Origin: Saccharomonospora azurea NA-128
Lineage (GTDB): Bacteria > Actinomycetota > Actinomycetes > Mycobacteriales > Pseudonocardiaceae
Length of the DNA stretch: 64,000 nucleotides
Assembly (NCBI RefSeq): GCF_000231055.2
Contig: NZ_CM001466.1
Coordinates: 303,711-367,710, forward strand
Direction: 5' to 3'
In this document: positions 58,692 to 64,000 of the stretch, in pieces
Layout: each line of letters begins with the position of its first letter
Numbering within the stretch: position 1 is the first letter of the stretch
Translations under genes and position numbers: made by a program
Notes under the pieces: generated by a model
Databases searched by the model: none
Seen by the model: only the letters and a program-made list of their open reading frames with translations
Told to the model about the DNA's origin: nothing

Positions 58692-59456
58692 GTGCCGGGC
58701 ACGAAGGTGGTGATGGCGGACGGGTCGGCCAAGCCGATCGAGGAGGTCGAGCTTGGTGACCGGGTTCTCGCCACCGATCCGGAGACCGGGGAGTCGGTGT
58801 CGCGGAAGGTGACGGCCACGATCACCGGTGAGGGGCAGAAGCGGCTGGTCGAGGTCACCGTCGATATCGATGGTGAGGCTGGGGATGCGGTGGAGACCAT
58901 CATCGCCACCGACGGGCATCCGTTCTGGGTTGCGGACCTGGAAGAGTGGGTTCCGGCCGGGGAGTTGCAGCGTGGTGACTGGTTGCGCACCGGCTCCGGC
59001 AGCTGGGTCCAAGTCCAGAATATCGACACTCGGACCGCGCATCAGCGGGTCCACAACCTCACCGTCGACGACCTCCACACCTACCATGTGCTCGCGGGGG
59101 CCACACCGGTCCTTGTCCACAACTGCAATTGGGAAGCGTATGGCAACGCCAGTGCGGACGCACACTACGACAAGCATGTACTCGGCATGGACGATGATGG
59201 CAATCTGACCCGAACTCCTGATATGCCTGAATACGATACCGACGACGGGTTCGATAGATACGTTGCGGATTCTAAGGCGCTCATGTGCCCCGGTTCGTGC
59301 CCGGTTGGAGTTCGGGAGGGTGCGCGAAGCGATGGCACGCTGATCAGGTACGAGTTGAGTACTGGCAAGCTAGGCATGAAGAGAGGCGGAAAAATTGTGA
59401 CCTATTTCCGCCCCGAAGACGAAATCAAATACTTTGAACGTGAGGTGACTCGATGA
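58692..59456 (+). CDS. Displaced HINT cassette with a BECR-like RNase toxin tip
   Basis: The frame opens within a complete HINT domain (homology begins at about 58665, ASCTSNSFVPG) and runs to VLVHNCN. The ~105-residue tip has ADAHYDKHVLGMDDDG and later LIRYELSTGKLGM, then GKIVTYFRPEDEIKYFE. The His-Lys-His start with a terminal TYFRP segment recalls BECR-fold ribonuclease tips (CdiA_C-like), an assignment from pattern only. GTG 58692 is an internal start; the original cassette start is lost. The immunity gene overlaps the stop. Confidence 0.75.
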   Translation: MPGTKVVMADGSAKPIEEVELGDRVLATDPETGESVSRKVTATITGEGQKRLVEVTVDIDGEAGDAVETIIATDGHPFWVADLEEWVPAGELQRGDWLRTGSGSWVQVQNIDTRTAHQRVHNLTVDDLHTYHVLAGATPVLVHNCNWEAYGNASADAHYDKHVLGMDDDGNLTRTPDMPEYDTDDGFDRYVADSKALMCPGSCPVGVREGARSDGTLIRYELSTGKLGMKRGGKIVTYFRPEDEIKYFEREVTR

Positions 59457-59866
59457 CTCATCCTCATAGCGATTTCCGTGTCGCCTTCGTCGACTTCTTC
59501 AAGAAAACGGGTCGGTTGCGGGATGTCAAGCCAGAGGCGCTACTGGCTCGCTGGGAAGAATTCGTTGATAAGTGCGAGCGTGGCTACCCAAACGATGCTC
59601 AAGACTACACCAATGAACTGACAGCCCGGGACTCGCTGGAGCAAGCAATGGAATCAGAGGAACTGCAAGTGTTTCCTGAACTGTCGAAGCTCTGCGCGAG
59701 AGTTGAAGTGGCTGATGCACGATTCCGTCCTATGTTGATCCCGGATGTGTTCCCTCGAATGGACAGGAAGTTGTGGTGGGCGCGTGGCATGGTGCGATAT
59801 GGGCGGAAGCGTTTGGTGGAAAGTTTGCGTCGAGAATACGGTATTGAGATCGACGAGATGGAATGA
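59453..59866 (+). CDS. Probable immunity protein of the BECR-like tip
   Basis: The 137-residue protein starts with ATG overlapping the toxin stop (ATGA). It is helical and charged (VAFVDFFKKTGRLRDVKPEA; WWARGMVRYGRKRLVESLRR), with no recognised family. Function is assigned by position. Confidence 0.65.
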   Translation: MTHPHSDFRVAFVDFFKKTGRLRDVKPEALLARWEEFVDKCERGYPNDAQDYTNELTARDSLEQAMESEELQVFPELSKLCARVEVADARFRPMLIPDVFPRMDRKLWWARGMVRYGRKRLVESLRREYGIEIDEME

Positions 59867-59890
59867 CCCGATAACCGAGGGAGCGAACCA

Positions 59891-59922
59891 GTAGCCTCGC
59901 CGGGGCCGTCTGGCGAAGCTAC
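59891..59922 (+). terminator. Terminator-like hairpin downstream of the immunity gene
   Basis: Inverted repeat GTAGCCTCGCC / GGCGAAGCTAC with one mismatch and a 10-base loop. The next IS inserted at its base (target TGC at 59923-59925). Confidence 0.6.
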
Positions 59923-59925
59923 TGC

Positions 59926-60807
59926 GAGGCCTATTCACGCGGGAAGATAGGCGTTCGTTGAGCGGCGTGTCGACGTAGGCGACGGCCCATTTATTGCGAG
60001 AATTGGGTTACCACACTCAAATCACACAAAAATGGGCCGTCTGACATGTATTATACCACTGGGCTCTCGCGAGAGAGAATCGCGGATCTCTGCGCTTCGA
60101 TTCACGCCGAGGCGGCGGGTGGACGTGGTGGGTGGCTGCCGATTCTCGGTTTGTTCCAGTCCGTCGTCGTCACGCTGACCTATCTCCGTCGCAATCGGGT
60201 TCAGGCTGAGCTGGCGGAAACGTACGCAGTCTCCCAGTCGACCATCAGTCGGGCGATCACGAGCCTGACTCCACTGATTGCCCGGTTATTGAACCCGTAC
60301 GTGCCAACGGCGGACGAGTTCGACGGGACTGTCCAGCACGTCGTGGACGGCACACTGCTTCCGTGCTGGTCATGGGCCTCACGCCCAGATCTGTACTCCG
60401 GCAAGCACAAGACCACGGGAATGAATGTGCAGGTGGCCTGCACGCTCGACGGACGGATCGCCTGGATTTCCGACCCGACTCCCGGAAACAGACACGACAC
60501 TCACTGCCTCGGCAAGCCTGACATCCTGTCGGCAGGAAATCCGGCGAACTGGATCGGAGACAAAGGGTATGTCGGCAACCACATCATCACCCCGATCAAG
60601 AAACCCGCCTACCGGGAACTTCTTGACTGGGAGAAAGAATTCAACACGCAGCTCAACAAGATCCGCTGGGTTGTCGAGCAGGCAATCGCTGACCTCAAAG
60701 TCTGGAGAATCCTCCACACAGACTATCGCCGACCAATCACAACGTTCAACACGACAATATCCGCAGTTATCGCCCTATACTTCTACGCGGCCGCGTGAAT
60801 AAACCTC
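59926..60807 (+). mobile_element. IS5-family insertion sequence with TGC target duplication
   Basis: 882 bases with 17-base ends GAGGCCTATTCACGCGG and GAGGTTTATTCACGCGG (two mismatches), flanked by TGC on both sides. It carries one complete transposase gene. It is unrelated to the element at 50055. Confidence 0.9.
60046..60798 (+). CDS. IS5-family (DDE_Tnp_4 type) transposase
   Basis: The 250-residue protein has an N-terminal helix-turn-helix (ELAETYAVSQSTISRAITSL). The DDE triad is complete: Asp in HVVDGTLLPCW, Asp in WIGDKGYVG and Glu in WVVEQAIADLKVWRIL. Its stop codon lies within the right inverted repeat. It appears intact and potentially active. Confidence 0.92.
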   Translation: MYYTTGLSRERIADLCASIHAEAAGGRGGWLPILGLFQSVVVTLTYLRRNRVQAELAETYAVSQSTISRAITSLTPLIARLLNPYVPTADEFDGTVQHVVDGTLLPCWSWASRPDLYSGKHKTTGMNVQVACTLDGRIAWISDPTPGNRHDTHCLGKPDILSAGNPANWIGDKGYVGNHIITPIKKPAYRELLDWEKEFNTQLNKIRWVVEQAIADLKVWRILHTDYRRPITTFNTTISAVIALYFYAAA

Positions 60808-61425
60808 TGCGATAGGTGACGACTTCGTCGGAACTGACAGCCTTGGTCGTCCTTGGGCTGTCGAGGACGGTGTTAAGAGTGACGGCCAAGCCGGTGATGA
60901 GGTGGAAATCCTCACCGACACCGATGGGCATCCGTTCTGGGTTCCGGACCTGGAAGAGTGGGTGCCGGCCGGGGAGTTGCAGAGTGGTGACTGGTTGCGC
61001 ACCGGCTCCGGCAGCTGGGTCCAAGTCCAGAATATCGACACTCGGACCGCGCATCAGCGGGTCCACAACCTCACCGTTGACGAGCTCCACACCTATCACA
61101 TCTTCGCCGGCGAGACACCGGTCCTCGTCCACAACTGCAACGGGGCACTCCTGATCTAATCTACAAGCCCGACTGGTCGCCGGAGCAGATTGCAGCAGAC
61201 GAGGAAAAGGTTGCTGTTCTGAATGCTGGTCCATAACTCGTTGTGACGAAGATTCAACGCTCAGGAAGCGCTGCTGATGTCTGGCGCCGAGCTGGAAAGC
61301 AGATTACGGCGTCGAAAGCTAGTTCTGAGAGTTGTGTTCGTAGCGCGAGTGTGCACGTATCTGACCAATTGATGCTGGTGAGCAGTATCGGAAGTCCAGC
61401 TCAACGACGTTCCACCACCTGGTGA
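60808..61425 (+). pseudogene. HINT cassette relic with decayed HNH-like tip
   Basis: After the IS, the second half of a HINT domain is open from 60902 (LTDTDGHPFWVPDLEEWVPA to VLVHNCN). A frameshift just after CNGALL puts IYKPDWSPEQIAADEEKV out of frame. Then SGSAADVWRRAGKQI appears in yet another frame and decays. These pieces match the start of a common HNH-type RHS tip; the DVDH metal region is absent. No immunity gene remains, and 61160-61480 holds nothing else. Confidence 0.7.
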
Positions 61426-61480
61426 CTGGCCGCCGCCTTCCGCCCGGACGGGACCGCTTGGCCGTGTCAGACTGTTTCTC

Positions 61481-62317
61481 GTGCGAAGCGTCGCAGCGCG
61501 CGCTCTGGCGTTGGTGCGCGCGAGTCATCCCGAGCCGTCCGTCGTGGTCACCGCCGTTGCCGTGGGGTTGGCCGTCAGTACCGGACGAGATGGGGCGGGT
61601 GTCGTGGCGGTCGCGGTGGCGGTGTTGTCCGGGCAGTTGTCGGTGGGCTGGCTGAACGACGTCCTCGACGCGGATCGTGATCGGCTCGCTGGGCGGATCG
61701 ACAAACCCGCCGTCACTCGAACGGTGTCCCGTCGCGCTCTGGCCGTGGCGACCATCGTCGCGACGCTCGTGTGCGTTCCCGCGTCGTTCGCTTCGGGGCC
61801 GGCCGCTGGGGCGGTGCACGTGCTGGCCGTGGCGTCGGCCTGGACCTACAACCTCGGCCTCAAGTCGACCCCGCTGTCCGTGCTGCCCTACGCGCTGTCG
61901 TTCGGGCTGTTGCCGACCTTCGTGGTGCTCGGGCTGCCCGGTGCGCCCGCGCCGCCGTGGTGGTTGCCCGCCGTCGGCGCCCTGCTCGGCGCGGGCGCGC
62001 ACTTCACGAACGTGCTGCCCGACCTGGCGGCGGACGCGGCGACCGGGATCCGGGGACTGCCGCACCGGCTCGGGTCCGTCGGCAGCCGGACGGCGGCGGC
62101 GGTGCTGCTGCTCGCCGCGTCCGTCGTGCTCGCGGTGACCGCGCCGGTGGTGCCGCTCGTGGCGATCGGTGTTCCCGTGGTCGCGGCGGCGGTGTTGGCG
62201 GCCGGTCTTGCCCGCGGGCGTCGAGACGGGTCGCGGGCGGCGTTCCGTGCGGTGCTCGTGGTCGCTCTGCTCGACCTCGCGTTCCTGCTCACCGCCGGTC
62301 ACACCATGGTGGCGTGA
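61481..62317 (+). CDS. UbiA-family prenyltransferase
   Basis: The 278-residue membrane protein has about eight helices, the first Asp-rich motif NDVLDADRDRLAGRIDKP near residue 58 and a second, NVLPDLAADAATG, near residue 180. UbiA enzymes join isoprenyl chains to aromatic or other acceptors. The start is GTG at 61481. It begins a tight three-gene unit with a methyltransferase and an acyl-CoA-dehydrogenase-like protein. Confidence 0.88.
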   Translation: MRSVAARALALVRASHPEPSVVVTAVAVGLAVSTGRDGAGVVAVAVAVLSGQLSVGWLNDVLDADRDRLAGRIDKPAVTRTVSRRALAVATIVATLVCVPASFASGPAAGAVHVLAVASAWTYNLGLKSTPLSVLPYALSFGLLPTFVVLGLPGAPAPPWWLPAVGALLGAGAHFTNVLPDLAADAATGIRGLPHRLGSVGSRTAAAVLLLAASVVLAVTAPVVPLVAIGVPVVAAAVLAAGLARGRRDGSRAAFRAVLVVALLDLAFLLTAGHTMVA

Positions 62318-62378
62318 GCATTCACCGTGACGGTTCTCGAAGCCAGCCGGTGATCTCGCGATCGGCCACACTGAATCG

Positions 62379-63119
62379 GTGCTCGCTTCTCCGGACGTCC
62401 GAACGCGGTCTCGCGCGGTGTCGCGCCGACGCCGCAACGATCCGGCGCAGTACGACGACCTCGCGGGCGAGTGGTGGCGGCCCCGAGGCGCGTTCGCGGC
62501 GCTGCACTGGCTGGCAGCGGCGCGAGGGGCCCTGGTGCCGCCCGCCGAACGCCCCGGCGCCGTGCTGGTCGACCTCGGGTGCGGTGCGGGCCTGCTGGCC
62601 CCGCACGTGGCGGGCAAGGGCTATCACCACGTCGGCGTGGACCTCGGCGCCCCGGCGCTCGCCGAAGCCGCGCGGCACGGCGTGACCGCCGTGCGCGGTG
62701 ACGTGCTGAGCGTGCCCCTGGCCGACGGGTGCGCCGACGTGGTCAGCGCCGGGGAAATTCTCGAACACGTTGCCGACCTGCCGAAAGCCGTCGCCGAAGC
62801 GTGCCGGCTGCTCCGCCCCGGCGGGCTCCTCGTGATCGACACCATCGCCGCGACGGCGGTGGGCCGGTTTCTGATGGTGACCGTGGCCGAGCGCGTGCCC
62901 GGCGGGCCTCCTCCGGGCATCCACGACCCGGCGCTGTTCGTCGACCGCGCCGTGCTCGTGCGGGAGTGCGCCGCCCACGGGGTGAATCTGCGGCTGCGGG
63001 GGATCGGACCACACCTCACCGACGTCGTGCGGTGGCTGGCGGGCCGTACCGACCACGTGCGCATGCGCCCCACGGCGTCGACGGCGACGCTCTTCCAGGC
63101 GGTGGGACGGCGGCGATGA
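62379..63119 (+). CDS. UbiG-like SAM methyltransferase
   Basis: The 246-residue protein has the pattern of small-molecule O/C-methyltransferases: DPAQYDDLAGEWWRPRGAFA, motif I VLVDLGCGAGLLAPHVA, GVDLGAPAL, GDVLSVPLADGCADVVSAGE and LRPGGLLVIDTI. This is very close in style to UbiG, which methylates prenylated quinone precursors. Next to a UbiA gene that suggests a shared pathway. The start is GTG at 62379. Confidence 0.87.
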   Translation: MLASPDVRTRSRAVSRRRRNDPAQYDDLAGEWWRPRGAFAALHWLAAARGALVPPAERPGAVLVDLGCGAGLLAPHVAGKGYHHVGVDLGAPALAEAARHGVTAVRGDVLSVPLADGCADVVSAGEILEHVADLPKAVAEACRLLRPGGLLVIDTIAATAVGRFLMVTVAERVPGGPPPGIHDPALFVDRAVLVRECAAHGVNLRLRGIGPHLTDVVRWLAGRTDHVRMRPTASTATLFQAVGRRR

Positions 63120-64000
63120 CACGCACCGAACGCACGAGCCCACTGACGGCGGCGCGGGAGCTGGCTCCGGTGCTGGCGCGCCGCGCACCGGAGTACGACG
63201 AGGCGGGGACGTTCCCGCAGGCCGACTTCGACGACCTGCGCGCGGCGGGGCTGCTGGGACTCATGGTGCCCACGCGGCTGGGCGGTGCCGGCGCGAGCTT
63301 CGCCGACTACGTCGACGTCGCCGCCGCGCTGGCCACCGGCGCGGGCGCCACCGCACTGATCTTCAACATGCACGCGTCGGTGACGGGCGCGTTGGCGCAC
63401 ACTCCCGACGACGTCGCCAGGGCGATGGGAGCGCCGCCGAGCTACTTCGTCGCCCGCGACCGCGTGCTTGCCGACGCGGCGGCCGGGGCCCTGTATGCCG
63501 TGGCCATGAGCGAACGCGGCGCGGGATCCCGGCTGTCGCAGGTGACGACGCGCTACGCGCGGACGGCCGACGGGTTCCGGATCACCGGGTCGAAGGCGTT
63601 CGTGTCCGGCGCCGGACACGCCGACGCGTATCTCGTGGCGGCGCGCGCGGCCGAGGCGGAGTCGGACGGTGAGCCGGTCGTGTCGTACTTCCTCGTCCCG
63701 GCCGGTGCCGGGGTGACCGTCGAACCGACGTGGAACTCGCTGGGCATGCGGGCCACCGGCAGCCACGACCTCCACCTCGACGTCACCGTGCCCGCGGACG
63801 CCCTGCTCGGGGGAGTGGAGGGACTCACGCTCCTGCTGGCACAGGTGATGCCGCACTGGCTGGTCGCCTCCTACGCCGCCGTGTACGTCGGCGTGGCGCG
63901 GTCGGCCGTCGACGCCGCCTCGGCACACCTCACCGAACGGGGCCTGCAGCACCTGTCCGCCGCGCGCGCTCGCCTCGGGCGCGCCGACGCGGCGGTGGCC
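63116..64000 (+). CDS. Acyl-CoA dehydrogenase-like flavoprotein (partial)
   Basis: The first 295 residues are present and the gene runs off the right edge. It has the N-terminal helical domain (LRAAGLLGLMVPTRLGGAG), the FAD-binding strand YAVAMSERGAGSRL, ITGSKAFVSGAGHADAYLV and TWNSLGMRATGSHDLHL, as in acyl-CoA dehydrogenases and related flavin monooxygenases. The ATG overlaps the methyltransferase stop (ATGA), so it is coupled to the UbiA operon. Confidence 0.88.
   Translation, partial: MTRTERTSPLTAARELAPVLARRAPEYDEAGTFPQADFDDLRAAGLLGLMVPTRLGGAGASFADYVDVAAALATGAGATALIFNMHASVTGALAHTPDDVARAMGAPPSYFVARDRVLADAAAGALYAVAMSERGAGSRLSQVTTRYARTADGFRITGSKAFVSGAGHADAYLVAARAAEAESDGEPVVSYFLVPAGAGVTVEPTWNSLGMRATGSHDLHLDVTVPADALLGGVEGLTLLLAQVMPHWLVASYAAVYVGVARSAVDAASAHLTERGLQHLSAARARLGRADAAVA

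Overview
The window is high-GC DNA with many GTG starts, short intergenic gaps and ATGA/GTGA gene overlaps. Gene content (furA-katA, DUF5997 beside a LysR-like ligand domain, DUF3140, EI24, paired DUF1326/DUF2182) points to an actinomycete, probably in or near the Pseudonocardiaceae. The genus assignment is inference only. No rRNA, tRNA or CRISPR array was recognised.

Layout. 1-4.3 kb: a partial gene, a helical protein, an HPP membrane protein, a metallo-beta-lactamase-fold hydrolase, a sodium:alanine-type symporter and a cysteine-dioxygenase-like cupin. 4.3-14.4 kb (minus strand): a frameshifted lipoprotein, then an eight-gene operon: ROK regulator, complete ABC importer, argininosuccinate-lyase-like enzyme, PfkB kinase, amidohydrolase and SIS-domain protein. 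It looks like uptake and catabolism of one unidentified substrate. 14.5-29 kb: mostly housekeeping and transport genes, including moaA, a damaged TetR gene and a furA-katA-ankyrin oxidative-stress cluster.

29-36.6 kb is a cell-envelope neighbourhood: a two-component system with a lipoprotein, then alr and ddl, then a divergent VanY-like D,D-carboxypeptidase. The ddl gene is split by an IS200/IS605-type element (tnpA plus tnpB) at about 32447-34259. Joining the flanks restores a 362-codon reading frame in phase.

37.4-61.4 kb is a polymorphic-toxin locus. A 3417-residue secreted RHS/YD-repeat protein, with three LamG-like insertions, ends in a toxin tip resembling Ntox43 and is followed by its immunity gene. 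Downstream is an array of displaced toxin tips. Each is preceded by a copy of the RHS core, of a pretoxin linker or of a HINT (intein-like) domain, and most are followed by an immunity gene. The clearest pair is barnase-barstar at 48.1-49.7 kb. Others are a ParB-like tip, a BECR-like RNase tip, an HNH-like relic and three SUKH-family immunity genes. Several pieces are truncated or frameshifted. Two IS5-type elements and two IS relics lie among them, and the toxin and immunity segments are visibly richer in A+T than the backbone. The near-identical core, linker and HINT copies are natural substrates for swapping tips by recombination.

61.4-64 kb returns to the high-GC backbone with a UbiA prenyltransferase, a methyltransferase and a truncated acyl-CoA-dehydrogenase-like gene in one probable operon.
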